DNA of 64,000 nucleotides from Shewanella sp. Choline-02u-19 (GCF_002836205.1 NZ_PJBE01000013.1:620001-684000), one strand, 5' to 3'; shown: positions 9,533 to 18,508, counted from the first letter of the stretch. Made by a program: numbers and translations. Notes: a model not told the origin generated them from the letters alone.

Positions 9533-9834
9533 TTACTTTAGTGTAAAAGTAGATCGCAAATGAATGTCGTCCAAACTAGAGCCCAGTAAGACGTCAAACG
9601 CTAACCAATTATTTGATTTATCGCCCCCAAAAGCGAGGTCTCGATAATTCAGTTGTATGCTAACTTGCTGATTTTCCCGGTGGCAGCTCAATTTATGATG
9701 GCATTGAGTTACAAGTATCAAAAGCGGGTGGCAAAACGATGCTAAGTCCAACAGGCGAGTTTGCTATTAAGCTTGATATGGCGATAAATGGCAGGTATCG
9801 CGAGATGTAATTTGAATAAAGCGATTGAATACGA
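9533..9834. other. Possible degraded coding remnants
   Basis: About 300 bp without an intact gene. On the plus strand, from about 9665 to 9810, an open frame with no start codon reads like a protein tail (GGSSIYDGIELQ, LSPTGEFAIKLDM) and ends in TAA. On the minus strand the last 40 codons before 9533 also read plausibly (LNYRDLAFGGDKSNN, AFDVLLGSSLD). I cannot assign either to a family. They may be ends of deleted genes or chance frames. Confidence 0.25.
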
Positions 9835-9978
9835 ATGCAACATAGCGCTAACACTATTTTTGTTTATGAGACTGGCTTAGTATCTTTTAGACCGAGATTG
9901 AGCAATTGGTTATTAAATTTTGTTTTGGGTCGATGGCATAATGGTCGGCTGGGAATATTAAGCATAAGAGAGAGCACC

Positions 9979-10812
9979 TTGAGTCGGATTGAAACAGAAA
10001 CGTCAGCAGAACAACGCAACCGTAAAACAGCCATTTTCAATCCCGTTTGGTTGGAATCAATAGTCGATATTGCTGTCGCTGCAGGTGATGCAATTATGAC
10101 GGTTTATGCGACAGATGATTTTACTATTGATGTTAAATCGGATGATAGCCCTGTTACCGCCGCCGATCTAGCAAGTCATAACGTCATCGTTGCCGCACTT
10201 GCTAAGCTAACGCCGAATATTCCGGTTATGTCTGAAGAGTCAACTACCATAGCATGGGATGAAAGAAAGCAATGGCAGTCTTACTGGTTAATAGATCCAT
10301 TGGATGGTACCAAAGAATTTATAAAACGAAATGGTGAGTTTACCGTTAACATCGCCTTTATTCATCAAGGGCGAGCGATAGCAGGTGTTGTTTATGCTCC
10401 TGTTTTAGATAAATGTTACTTTGGCAGTCATGATGGTGGTGCTTGGTTGAAACAAGCAGGCACACAACGACCACTGGTTAAAATAGACTTGGATAAACAA
10501 ACCGTGCCACGGGTTGTCGGCAGCCGCTCGCATATTAGTCCAGGTTTACAGACTTATTTGCAAGCACTTGGCGAGCATGAAATGAAGAGTGTGGGCAGTT
10601 CACTTAAGTTCTGTTTACTGGCTGAAGGCGAAGCTGATATATATCCACGATTAGGTCTGACGAGCGAGTGGGATACTGCAGCGGCCCAAGCCGTGTTAGA
10701 GAGTGCTGGTGGAAAAGTGCTGCAATATGGCAGTGAAACCGCACTGGATTACAACCAAAAGTCAGATATTTTGAATCCATACTTTATTGCTTATGCGCCG
10801 CACTGGGTCTAG
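9979..10812 (+). CDS. cysQ: 3'(2'),5'-bisphosphate nucleotidase CysQ
   Basis: An inositol-monophosphatase-fold phosphatase with the metal-binding motifs VMSEEST, LIDPLDGTKEFI and EWDTAAAQAVLE. CysQ hydrolyses 3'-phosphoadenosine 5'-phosphate (PAP) to AMP, clearing the by-product of sulfate assimilation. The frame is open upstream to an ATG at 9835, but the first 48 residues match nothing I know. A TTG at 9979 with an AAGAGAGAG Shine-Dalgarno sequence 5 nt upstream gives a 277-residue protein, nearer the E. coli length of 246. The start is therefore uncertain. The gene stands alone. Confidence 0.83.
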   Translation: MSRIETETSAEQRNRKTAIFNPVWLESIVDIAVAAGDAIMTVYATDDFTIDVKSDDSPVTAADLASHNVIVAALAKLTPNIPVMSEESTTIAWDERKQWQSYWLIDPLDGTKEFIKRNGEFTVNIAFIHQGRAIAGVVYAPVLDKCYFGSHDGGAWLKQAGTQRPLVKIDLDKQTVPRVVGSRSHISPGLQTYLQALGEHEMKSVGSSLKFCLLAEGEADIYPRLGLTSEWDTAAAQAVLESAGGKVLQYGSETALDYNQKSDILNPYFIAYAPHWV

Positions 10813-10941
10813 GTAATATGATTTAAACATGAGTGTTTAAGTCATATGTTTGAGGGTTAGCTTTTAAGTATTAGAGTGTAAACAATAGCGTTCAATAAGA
10901 TAGGCTTAAGGGCTTTGTGCACTAATGCATGTTGCCTCAAT

Positions 10942-10961
10942 ATCATCATTAGAATGATGAT
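10942..10961. repeat. Palindrome upstream of fructokinase gene
   Basis: Nine-base arms (ATCATCATT and AATGATGAT) are separated by AG, 26 bp before the mak start. This is a possible operator for a dimeric regulator; no family is assigned. Confidence 0.35.
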
Positions 10962-10986
10962 CACTACGATTATGAGAGAGGGTTAA

Positions 10987-11892
10987 ATGTTACGGATTGG
11001 CGTCGATCTTGGTGGTACAAAAATTGAGTTGGTTGCATTGAACCACGAAGGCGAAGAGCTTTTTCGTAAACGTGTCCCTACGCCCAAAGAGTATGTGGCG
11101 ACCTTAGATGCGATAGAAGCCTTGATTAATGAAGCCGAGTCTCAACTTGGCGAAACTGGCACTGTTGGTGTGGGGATCCCCGGTGTGGTATCACCTTATT
11201 CTGGTTTAGTAAAAAATGCCAATTCAACTTGGATCAATGGCCATCCACTGGATGCCGATTTAGGTCAACGCCTCGACCGAGAGGTGCGAGTTGCTAATGA
11301 TGCTAATTGCTTTGCTGTGTCTGAAGCTATGGATGGCGCAGCAGCCGGTAAAGGTGTGGTTTTTGGCGTAATTATTGGTACTGGTTGCGGAGGAGGGCTT
11401 GCCATCAATGGTAAAGTTCATGGTGGCGGTAATGGCATTGGTGGCGAATGGGGGCATAATCCTCTGCCATGGATGAGTGCTGATGAGTTTAATTCGACCC
11501 TTTGTTTTTGTGGTAATCGAAACTGTATTGAAACCTTTATCTCTGGTACCGGATTTGTACGTGACTATAAGCAGGCGGGCGGCGATGCGACAAGCGGAAT
11601 TGAAATCGCTGCAAGAGTCGAAACCGGAGAGGTACTTGCTAAAGAGGCATTTGAGCGGTACATCGATAGGTTAGCGCGTTCACTGGCCCATGTGATTAAT
11701 ATTTTAGACCCTGATGTGATAGTGCTTGGTGGTGGTGTCTCTAACATTGAAGCACTCTATCCATTGCTGCCAGATCTGCTATCTAAATATGTGCTTGGCG
11801 GTGAATGTCGAACGCCTGTAGTGCAAAATATGTATGGCGGATCATCTGGCGTTCGTGGTGCAGCTTGGCTTTGGAGCAAGCACGAGATATAG
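10987..11892 (+). CDS. mak: ROK-family fructokinase Mak
   Basis: A 301-residue ROK sugar kinase closely matching E. coli Mak (YajF, 302 residues). It has the ATP phosphate-binding motif GVDLGGTKIE at the N-terminus, VGVGIPGVVSP, NDANCFAVSEA, IIGTGCGGG, GEWGHNPLPWM, a zinc-binding ROK signature with Cys residues in LCFCGNRNCIETFISG, and the C-terminal DPDVIVLGGG. It phosphorylates fructose to fructose 6-phosphate with ATP. A good Shine-Dalgarno GAGAGGG precedes ATG 10987. It is monocistronic, with no transporter next to it. Confidence 0.9.
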   Translation: MLRIGVDLGGTKIELVALNHEGEELFRKRVPTPKEYVATLDAIEALINEAESQLGETGTVGVGIPGVVSPYSGLVKNANSTWINGHPLDADLGQRLDREVRVANDANCFAVSEAMDGAAAGKGVVFGVIIGTGCGGGLAINGKVHGGGNGIGGEWGHNPLPWMSADEFNSTLCFCGNRNCIETFISGTGFVRDYKQAGGDATSGIEIAARVETGEVLAKEAFERYIDRLARSLAHVINILDPDVIVLGGGVSNIEALYPLLPDLLSKYVLGGECRTPVVQNMYGGSSGVRGAAWLWSKHEI

Positions 11893-12075
11893 AGCGCGCG
11901 ATGTTTTACCGCCAAAGCTCACGACGAAGTCATATCGAATATATGGCTTTTTTATCTCTTACTACATGCTTTATGTTGCCTTTTTGAAGGTGACGGCCAA
12001 GAATAATCGCTAACCTTACCACTTGAGAAGCATGCTAAGCTTACAGTTCTGTTTAATCCTTTCTGGTTTTATCCC

Positions 12076-12813
12076 ATGTTTTTGTTAAAGAAGATCGTTT
12101 CTCAGCTATTTATGCCAGTGCCCTTGGTGATCATCTTTATTGTCCTTAGTTTTGTTGTGATCCGTAATCGAAAGTTGGCAAAAAGCCTGTTAGCGATGGC
12201 GGGTGGTTTATTAATTATTCTGTGCAGCAGCATGGGCAGCAACGCACTATTAGCCCCGCTAGAAGATATGTACCCTGTGAATAATGAGCCTATGGGTAAA
12301 GGTTGCTTAGTGATGGTGTTAGGCAGCGGTCATGACGAGGCTGACAATCATACTGCGGTGCAACAGTTATCAAATACTGCATTGGCCCGTTTGAGTGAAG
12401 GGATAAGACAACTCTCTTTAGGTGAAGACTGTAAGCTGGTGGTCAGCGGCTGGAGCGGAGGGACTAACAAAAGAGCCCATGCCGATGTTATGTTTGATGC
12501 TGCGGTAGAGCTTGGAGTCAACCCAAATTCTATTATTAAGTTTCCGCTAGCAAAAGACACCATAGAAGAAGCACAGTATATGCAATGGGAAGTGGTGGAT
12601 GCGCCTTTTCGCTTGGTGACCTCAGCAAGTCATATGCCGCGTTCTATGGCGATATTTGAACATGCTGGATTAAATGTAACAGCTGCGCCGACGGATTTCG
12701 CTCAACGAAAAACCTATTGGTGGTATTTTGATGCTGGAAGTTTGTTATCGTCACAGCGTGCTATCCACGAGTATCTCGGTTTACTTTGGTTTAAACTAAA
12801 GCGTGTAATTTGA
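12076..12813 (+). CDS. ElyC-like inner-membrane protein (DUF218/YdcF family)
   Basis: A 245-residue protein with two N-terminal membrane segments (about residues 15-30 and 36-55) and a periplasmic DUF218 domain (CLVMVLGSGHDEAD, SEGIRQLSLG, VVSGW, KDTIEEAQ, VTSASHMPRSMAIFEHAGL). The layout matches E. coli ElyC (YcbC), which is needed for envelope integrity and lipid-carrier metabolism at low temperature. The enzymatic activity of this branch is unresolved. There are no operon partners within 100 bp on the same strand. Confidence 0.8.
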   Translation: MFLLKKIVSQLFMPVPLVIIFIVLSFVVIRNRKLAKSLLAMAGGLLIILCSSMGSNALLAPLEDMYPVNNEPMGKGCLVMVLGSGHDEADNHTAVQQLSNTALARLSEGIRQLSLGEDCKLVVSGWSGGTNKRAHADVMFDAAVELGVNPNSIIKFPLAKDTIEEAQYMQWEVVDAPFRLVTSASHMPRSMAIFEHAGLNVTAAPTDFAQRKTYWWYFDAGSLLSSQRAIHEYLGLLWFKLKRVI

Positions 12814-12918
12814 GTCGCGATGTAATCCATAGTAAGGCTACTCATCTTACCGTCGGGAGTGAATATTAAGGCCTGATATTTTGGCGAGATTGTTACTCGT
12901 CATCCCGACGAGCCACAG

Positions 12919-13656
12919 ATGGCTCTAAAGTCATTTTATGTTAATCAACTTATAGTAGACACCACTTTGGAAGTATTGAATTTAGAACCGCTGCTCATTA
13001 AACCCGAGAATAAACGTAATGGATTTACGCTGACGTTTGCCGGTATCACTGGGCTTACTATCGGGATAGGACTCTTTATTAACGGTAGCCATCTATTTGC
13101 ACCTGGTATTGTGTGTTTCGCTTTTGGTGCTATTTCAGCGGTGCTCGGTGTCTCTAAGATATTTGAACCTGAAGTGACGGTAAGTATTGATCCCGATGGG
13201 ATCCGCTACTTTCATCGCCGTGGTGAGGTTAAAATAGATTGGGATAATATTCAAAGATTTGATCAGCCAAGGGTGATTCAAGGCGTGGAGACACTCACTT
13301 TGCCCTATGTAGGGATAAAACTGAAATTAATAGGTCCAATCTTAGACTGCATCTCATTGCGCTTAGCTTCGGGGTTGCTGACGGAGCAAAGGCCGCTATT
13401 GATGACTGCGTCGGCGCAAGATGAAGATCTATCGACATTAGAAAACCAAATGAGTGAAGAGTTCACCCCTTTTATTGAAGACGATAGTCGTTATAAAGGC
13501 GTACTGGCTATGTTTGGCCATCGATGCCGTATATTGGGCAGTCATTTAGGTTTTCATCTTTATATCGCTACAGATGCTTTAGATAGGCCTGCGGACGAGT
13601 TTATGGCGCTACTGCGCGAGTATCAAAGGTTGGCTTTGGTCAATAGAGCTAATTGA
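12919..13656 (+). CDS. DUF2982-like two-TM membrane protein
   Basis: A 245-residue protein of unknown function. Two hydrophobic segments (about residues 38-53 and 58-78) are followed by a soluble domain. The first part resembles a PH-like module (VTVSIDPDGIRYFHRRGEVKIDWDNIQRFDQ), as seen in membrane proteins of the DUF2982 type from Shewanella and Vibrio; the family name is from memory. There is no clear ribosome-binding site at ATG 12919, and the true start may lie a few codons downstream. It is convergent with the bactofilin gene through a shared terminator. Confidence 0.65.
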   Translation: MALKSFYVNQLIVDTTLEVLNLEPLLIKPENKRNGFTLTFAGITGLTIGIGLFINGSHLFAPGIVCFAFGAISAVLGVSKIFEPEVTVSIDPDGIRYFHRRGEVKIDWDNIQRFDQPRVIQGVETLTLPYVGIKLKLIGPILDCISLRLASGLLTEQRPLLMTASAQDEDLSTLENQMSEEFTPFIEDDSRYKGVLAMFGHRCRILGSHLGFHLYIATDALDRPADEFMALLREYQRLALVNRAN

Positions 13657-13712
13657 AGCGGATAAATATCCAATCTATAAAAGTATAGAGCTAAAACAAC
13701 TAATAATATAAA

Positions 13713-13752
13713 AACTAAGTTTATAAAGCCTTGTTGTTTTATAAACTTAGTT
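13713..13752. terminator. Bidirectional hairpin between DUF2982-like gene and bactofilin gene
   Basis: A 15-bp perfect stem (13713-13727 with 13738-13752) has a 10-nt loop between two convergent genes. The T tracts are short, but the stem is long. Confidence 0.7.
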
Positions 13753-13764
13753 CTTAGCTCATCA

Positions 13765-14181
13765 TCAGTTAGTGGATAATTGTGCATCTTCAATTTGTGC
13801 TGGTTTAACGGCTTCTTGTTTGTCTACTGAAGAGGCGGGTAAGAAGGCTATTTCGTCACGAACACGCATTCCTATAAACTGGCCGCCTTCAAAAATTTCC
13901 ATTGATTGACAAGCCACTTCACCGTCAACAACGCCAGTACTGGTTATATTGAGCTTATTGCAGTTTAATTTTCCACGAAAGGTGCCTGATACTCGCAGTT
14001 CTTGGCAATTCAATACGCCATCGATTAGGCCATCTTGTTCAATGGTGATGTTACTTGTGGATTGGATGTCACCATAAACTTCACCAGAGACTAATGCCTC
14101 GGCGCTGAATTCACTTTCTCCCGTCAGTTTGGTTCCTTGGGCAATATAAGTGAGCCCACCGCTTCTTTTTCTTTTAAACAT
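13765..14181 (-). CDS. Bactofilin (polymer-forming cytoskeletal protein)
   Basis: A 138-residue bactofilin (DUF583). It opens with a basic MFKRKRSGG segment. A run of short right-handed beta-helix repeats follows (TYIAQGTKLTGES, LVSGEVYGDI, GLIDGVLNCQELRVSGTF, LNITSTGVVDGEVAC). Bactofilins polymerise without nucleotides and act as scaffolds at the membrane or for cell-wall enzymes. An in-frame TTG at 14202 would add seven residues. It lies in the arm of a small hairpin (14200-14222) and neither start has a good Shine-Dalgarno sequence, so the start is uncertain. No peptidase neighbour is present. Confidence 0.82.
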   Translation of the reverse strand: MFKRKRSGGLTYIAQGTKLTGESEFSAEALVSGEVYGDIQSTSNITIEQDGLIDGVLNCQELRVSGTFRGKLNCNKLNITSTGVVDGEVACQSMEIFEGGQFIGMRVRDEIAFLPASSVDKQEAVKPAQIEDAQLSTN

Positions 14182-14366
14182 AAATGCGTCGCTGTTAGTC
14201 AAGGTAGCTTGATGTTACCTTGAAAAAAAACATTTAAAAACCACTTATATTTGGCACTCGCTGTCATTATTTTGGCTCTACAGCATGGGAGAGAGCTAAG
14301 CTTTAGTGTTCATTGGAGAAAAGGATTTATGGCAAGAGATATTAGTATGAAAAATATCCGTGTTAA

Positions 14367-14843
14367 TTAGATCTTAATCAATATTGCATTTGATGGACAA
14401 GGCGCAACGCAGGCACCGCAACCCGTGCAAGCATCAACATCGATGTTAGGTTGAGGCGCTTTTCCTATCGCCATGGTAAAGCTGATAGCGCTTACATCAC
14501 AAGCATCTTTACAGCTTTGGCACCATATGCCTTGATAGGCCATGCAAGTGTCTTGTATTGAGGCGGTGACTTCCCAAGGCGCAGCGCTGGTGTCGGTAAA
14601 TAAAGGTTCTGGGCAAACATCAACGCATTGCTGACAGAAAGTACATTCATCAATGTTAAAATCGACTTCGGGAAAACCACCATCACCTTTGATGATGATG
14701 TTGGTTTCACACGCTTGAATACATTTATTGCAGCGGGTGCATTCATCGGTAAACTCGATGTCTTTTTTCACCCAAGGAAGATGAACGGCATCATTCTTTT
14801 TACGATTAAAAAGACGACGTCGACTTTGATTGATACTGTTCAT
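14367..14843 (-). CDS. napF: Ferredoxin-type protein NapF
   Basis: A 158-residue iron-sulfur protein with three regular [4Fe-4S] cysteine motifs (CTRCNKCIQACET, CTFCQQCVDVCPEP, CTGCGACVAPCPSN). A fourth, irregular cysteine cluster (CMAYQGIWCQSCKDAC) is typical of NapF. The N-terminus (SRRRLFNRKK) is also NapF-like. NapF is a cytoplasmic accessory protein that interacts with the periplasmic nitrate reductase NapA before its export. Here it is alone, with no other nap gene in the window. It could instead serve another molybdoenzyme. Confidence 0.8.
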   Translation of the reverse strand: MNSINQSRRRLFNRKKNDAVHLPWVKKDIEFTDECTRCNKCIQACETNIIIKGDGGFPEVDFNIDECTFCQQCVDVCPEPLFTDTSAAPWEVTASIQDTCMAYQGIWCQSCKDACDVSAISFTMAIGKAPQPNIDVDACTGCGACVAPCPSNAILIKI

Positions 14844-14906
14844 CCGCTGTACTCTTGGTTATGTCGATAGTGCGTAAATGCAAAACTAACTAAACGTATT
14901 GTTTGC

Positions 14907-15920
14907 TTAGCTGCTATAGCCATTAGGGTTACTTGACTGCCAATGCCAACTACTTTGTGCCATATCATCAATATTATGCGTTGCCTGCCAATTAAGCTCC
15001 GTTAAGGCTTTTTGTGGATTAGCATAACAAGCGGCTATATCGCCTGCTCGTCTTGCAACCAATTGATATTTTATGACGGTGCCGCTGGCTTTTTCAAATG
15101 CTTTAACCATTTCTAGCACACTATAGCCTTGACCTGTGCCGAGGTTATAAGTTACTAGACCCGGCTGGGTGCGGAGTTTATCAAGTGCTCTTAAATGACC
15201 AATAGCTAAGTCAACCACGTGGATGTAATCACGCACACCAGTGCCATCAACGGTATCGTAATCATTACCAAACACACTGAGTTGCTCTCGTTTTCCTACC
15301 GCGACTTGGGTAATGAACGGCATTAGGTTATTGGGAATATCATTTGGATCTTCACCAATCAAACCACTGTCGTGAGCGCCAACAGGATTAAAGTACCTTA
15401 GTAGGGCAATATTCCAACTCGGATCTGAGTAGTGTAGGTCAGTGAGTATATGTTCAACCATCAATTTCGATTGCCCATAAGGGTTAGTGGCACTGGTTGG
15501 GAAATCTTCCGTTATCGGCAAGGATGCTGGATCGCCATAAACCGTTGCGGAAGAGCTAAAGACTAAATTCTTGACGTTAAACTCGTGCATTACTTGGCAT
15601 AAAACAATGGTGCCAGTAACGTTGTTTTCATAGTAACGAAGCGGTTGCTCTACAGATTCACCAACCGCTTTAAAGCCTGCAAAATGAATGACAGACTCAA
15701 TTTCATGGTCGGTAAACACCTTTTGTAGAAAAGGTTTATTCAGAATGTCGCCTTGGCAAAAGGTTACCGATTTACCCGTGATTGTCTCGACGCGCTCTAA
15801 TGCAGTGACACAAGAGTTACTTAGATTGTCGACGATCACTACATCGCTGCCGCTGTTAAGCAGTTCGACTACTGTATGCGTGCCGATATAACCAGCACCA
15901 CCTGTTACCAAAATTGTCAT
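14907..15920 (-). CDS. galE: UDP-glucose 4-epimerase GalE
   Basis: A 337-residue short-chain dehydrogenase with the NAD-binding GGAGYIGTHT at the N-terminus, FSSSATVYGD, the catalytic Tyr/Lys in NPYGQSKLMVE, NPVGAHDSG, and DYIHVVDLA. The length matches E. coli GalE (338). It interconverts UDP-glucose and UDP-galactose. It lies 50 bp downstream of galU on the same strand, so the pair probably forms an operon supplying UDP-sugars for surface polysaccharides rather than galactose catabolism, as galK and galT are absent. Confidence 0.95.
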   Translation of the reverse strand: MTILVTGGAGYIGTHTVVELLNSGSDVVIVDNLSNSCVTALERVETITGKSVTFCQGDILNKPFLQKVFTDHEIESVIHFAGFKAVGESVEQPLRYYENNVTGTIVLCQVMHEFNVKNLVFSSSATVYGDPASLPITEDFPTSATNPYGQSKLMVEHILTDLHYSDPSWNIALLRYFNPVGAHDSGLIGEDPNDIPNNLMPFITQVAVGKREQLSVFGNDYDTVDGTGVRDYIHVVDLAIGHLRALDKLRTQPGLVTYNLGTGQGYSVLEMVKAFEKASGTVIKYQLVARRAGDIAACYANPQKALTELNWQATHNIDDMAQSSWHWQSSNPNGYSS

Positions 15921-15970
15921 CTTAATATCCTTTACTACTTTGTTTTTTTACTCATGAAGTGAAATAAGTA

Positions 15971-16876
15971 TTAAAGACTTTTCACTATGTCTTTTAAATA
16001 CTTGGCAAACTCTGGGCCAATATCTTTATGGCGCAGTGCATGCTCTACGTTGGCTTTCATATAGCCCAACTTATTACCGCAGTCATGACTTTTACCTTGC
16101 ATGTAATAGGCATTAACCGTTTGATTTTCCATTAGCATGGCAATCGCATCGGTTAATTGAATCTCGTCACCAGCACCCGCTGGAGTCTTTGCTAGGTACT
16201 TCCAAATGTCAGCTGGAAGGACGTAACGGCCAACGACACCCAAATTAGACGGTGCGTCATCAACATCTGGTTTTTCAACTAATTGGGTAAGCGGAAGTGA
16301 TTGACCTGGTTTTAACTCTTTGCCACCAATGTCTGCAATACCGTATTGATCGACTTGATCGTGTGGCACGCCTTCAACCATTATCTGGCCGACTTCGGTT
16401 TCGTCATATAATGCAACCATTTGTGCCAAATTGTCTTTGGCTAAATTACTGCTGGCGTCATCGACAATAACGTCAGGTAATAACACTGCAAAAGGGGCAT
16501 CGCCAACAATGGTTTTAGCGCAAAGAATGGCATGGCCTAAACCTTTTGCTTGCGCTTGACGCACACTGATAATGGTCACATCAGCAGGGCAGATTGATTG
16601 CACTTCTGCTAGTAACTGTCTTTTCACTCGGCGCTCAAGGTGCGCTTCAAGCTCAAAACTGGTATCGAAATGGTTTTCAACGGAATTCTTACTGGCGTGG
16701 GTGACCAGAACAATTTCTTTAATCCCCGCTGCGATAGCTTCTTTTACAACATATTGGATAAGGGGTTTATCCATAACGGGCAGCATCTCTTTAGGCATCG
16801 CTTTTGTTGCTGGCAACATCCGTGTACCAAGACCTGCGACGGGGATAACTGCTTTTAGAATCTTATGTTGTTTCAT
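15971..16876 (-). CDS. galU: UTP-glucose-1-phosphate uridylyltransferase GalU
   Basis: A 301-residue nucleotidyltransferase with the N-terminal GLGTRMLPATKAMPKEMLPV signature, a lysine in VEKP, and VGRYVLP. It makes UDP-glucose from UTP and glucose 1-phosphate and feeds GalE next door. The start is ATG 16876, with GGAAG spaced 3 nt upstream. The 456-bp region ahead of it is shared with the divergent phhA gene. Confidence 0.95.
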   Translation of the reverse strand: MKQHKILKAVIPVAGLGTRMLPATKAMPKEMLPVMDKPLIQYVVKEAIAAGIKEIVLVTHASKNSVENHFDTSFELEAHLERRVKRQLLAEVQSICPADVTIISVRQAQAKGLGHAILCAKTIVGDAPFAVLLPDVIVDDASSNLAKDNLAQMVALYDETEVGQIMVEGVPHDQVDQYGIADIGGKELKPGQSLPLTQLVEKPDVDDAPSNLGVVGRYVLPADIWKYLAKTPAGAGDEIQLTDAIAMLMENQTVNAYYMQGKSHDCGNKLGYMKANVEHALRHKDIGPEFAKYLKDIVKSL

Positions 16877-17146
16877 TATCTTCCTACTTTTCCTATCAAT
16901 GGATTAGTGCTGTATCACTATTCTATACTGAATTAATATCATGTGTGCTTTGATTTTGGCGCTGCTGATTGATATTTATTAAATTTGACGCTTGTAAGGC
17001 GATATTTTCATCGTATATTGTTTAGCGAGTATTCAATGTCCTTTAAGCCTCTTTGCTCAGCAATTTAAGGCTGTACAGGGTTAAAGCTCCCTTCTACACT
17101 TTTTAGTGAAGTATTTTATGGTTTGGCTTTATAAATCCAAGCAAGA
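16877..17146. other. galU side of the galU-phhA intergenic region
   Basis: AT-rich non-coding DNA between divergent galU and phhA. It must carry the galU promoter. No coding sequence, RNA gene or repeat was recognised. Confidence 0.5.
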
Positions 17147-17164
17147 TGTAAACATAGGCGTACA
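17147..17164 (+). promoter_or_regulatory. Candidate TyrR box upstream of phhA
   Basis: TGTAAA-N6-CGTACA fits the TYR-box consensus TGTAAA-N6-TTTACA. The left half is perfect, and the right half keeps the essential C of the G-N14-C core. It lies 170 bp upstream of phhA, and tyrR is in the same cluster. Direct control by TyrR is inferred. Confidence 0.5.
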
Positions 17165-17266
17165 TTAAATACACTGTTAATAAAAGCATTTATTGGCGTT
17201 GATAGATGTGTGTAATTTATTCGTTACATTAAGTCGGCCGTAACGCGTAAAGAATAAACTGTGATC

Positions 17267-17297
17267 TAGTTAACAAAAAACCGAGTTTGGTTAACTA
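17267..17297. repeat. Inverted repeat before phhA
   Basis: Perfect 8-bp arms (TAGTTAAC 17267-17274, GTTAACTA 17290-17297) have a 15-nt gap. It lies just upstream of the chosen phhA start and could be an operator or a leader hairpin. Confidence 0.4.
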
Positions 17298-17332
17298 TGG
17301 AGGCAGGCAATAGTTACGAGTGTTTTATCACC

Positions 17333-18124
17333 ATGAGCAAACTAACGAAGTATATCGCTCACTTGCCTGATGCAAGTGGCCGTATCCAGTACCCACAAGA
17401 CGAACATGATATCTGGCAAGAGCTTTATGCAAGACAGCTTGTCAATTTACCTGGCCGTGCATGCCAAGCTTACATCGATGGACTTGAGCGCCTGGCATTA
17501 CCAAGCGATAGGATCCCGCAGCTAAGTGAAATTGATGCTGTTCTACAAGAAACGACAGGATGGAAAACGGCGGCAGTACCGGCGCTTATCTCTTTTGGTA
17601 AGTTTTTTGAACTGCTAGCGAATAAGTCTTTTCCTGTAGCGACCTTTATTCGAAGTCGTGAAGAACTCGATTATTTGCAAGAGCCTGATATTTTTCATGA
17701 AGTATTCGGACATTGTCCATTACTGACCAACCCATCGTTTGCCCATTTTTCGCATCTTTATGGCCAATTAGGATTAGCAGCAAGCAGAGAGGAACGTGTT
17801 TTCTTAGCACGACTTTATTGGTTTACTGTTGAGTTTGGCATAATACGCGCAACTAATAATGACCTGAGTATTTATGGTGGCGGTATTATAAGCTCGCCTG
17901 GTGAAACACTCTTTGTGATGGGCAATGAGCCTGAAATTAGACCGTTCGATCTGGTCGATGTGATGCGAACCCCTTATCGTATCGATATTATGCAACCCAT
18001 CTATTATGCAATAAACAGTATTAGTGATCTCGATGGTATCGCTGAAATGGATATTATGGGCGCAGTAAAGAAAGCCCAGCAGCTTGGATTATTTGCAGCA
18101 ACGTATCCTGCTAAAGCTGGCTAA
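17333..18124 (+). CDS. phhA: Phenylalanine 4-monooxygenase PhhA
   Basis: A 263-residue pterin-dependent hydroxylase. The iron ligands are visible in DIFHEVFGHCPLL (His-x4-His) and in the Glu of TVEFGI. It resembles Pseudomonas PhhA (262 residues; ATFIRSREELDYLQEPDIFHE region). It converts phenylalanine to tyrosine using tetrahydrobiopterin or a related pterin. An upstream in-frame ATG (17297) overlaps an inverted repeat, so I take MSKLTKYIAHLP at 17333. It is followed after 34 nt by phhB, which recycles the cofactor, and lies in a cluster with tyrR, a fumarylacetoacetase and maiA. Confidence 0.93.
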   Translation: MSKLTKYIAHLPDASGRIQYPQDEHDIWQELYARQLVNLPGRACQAYIDGLERLALPSDRIPQLSEIDAVLQETTGWKTAAVPALISFGKFFELLANKSFPVATFIRSREELDYLQEPDIFHEVFGHCPLLTNPSFAHFSHLYGQLGLAASREERVFLARLYWFTVEFGIIRATNNDLSIYGGGIISSPGETLFVMGNEPEIRPFDLVDVMRTPYRIDIMQPIYYAINSISDLDGIAEMDIMGAVKKAQQLGLFAATYPAKAG

Positions 18125-18158
18125 ATACGATTTAAATTACAGAATTAAAGGAAAGATA

Positions 18159-18500
18159 ATGACTGAATTAGCCCAAATGAAGTGTGAAGCCTGTCAAGCA
18201 GATGCGCCTAAAGTGAGTGATGCCGAGCTGGGTGAACTTGTACGTATGATCCCTGACTGGACTGTAGAAGTTCGTGACGGCATTATGCAGCTTGAGCGTG
18301 TGTACAAGTTTAAGAATTTTAAGTTAGCAATGGCGTTCACCAATAAGCTCGCCGATCTTGCTGAGGCTGAATTTCATCACCCAGGCATTTTGACCGAGTG
18401 GGGAAAAGTGACGGTGACATGGTGGTCTCATTCAATTAAGGGGCTGCACAAGAACGATTTTATTATGGCTGCCAAAACAGATGGATTATTAGCTGACTAG
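18159..18500 (+). CDS. phhB: Pterin-4a-carbinolamine dehydratase PhhB
   Basis: A 113-residue protein with the PCD motif (YKFKNFKLAMAFTNKLA, then the catalytic His-His in AEFHHPG, TWWSHSIKGLHKND). It dehydrates 4a-hydroxytetrahydrobiopterin after each PhhA turnover. The start at ATG 18159 has a clear AAAGGAAAG Shine-Dalgarno sequence; an extended frame beginning at 18084 overlaps phhA and is unlikely. It is co-transcribed with phhA and ends at an intrinsic terminator. Confidence 0.93.
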   Translation: MTELAQMKCEACQADAPKVSDAELGELVRMIPDWTVEVRDGIMQLERVYKFKNFKLAMAFTNKLADLAEAEFHHPGILTEWGKVTVTWWSHSIKGLHKNDFIMAAKTDGLLAD

Positions 18501-18508
18501 TTTTATGC

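Noticed and set aside
12851..12910. Inverted repeat CGTCGGGA / TCCCGACG before the DUF2982-like gene
   Set aside because: Only 8-bp arms 44 nt apart; this may be chance and no function is suggested.
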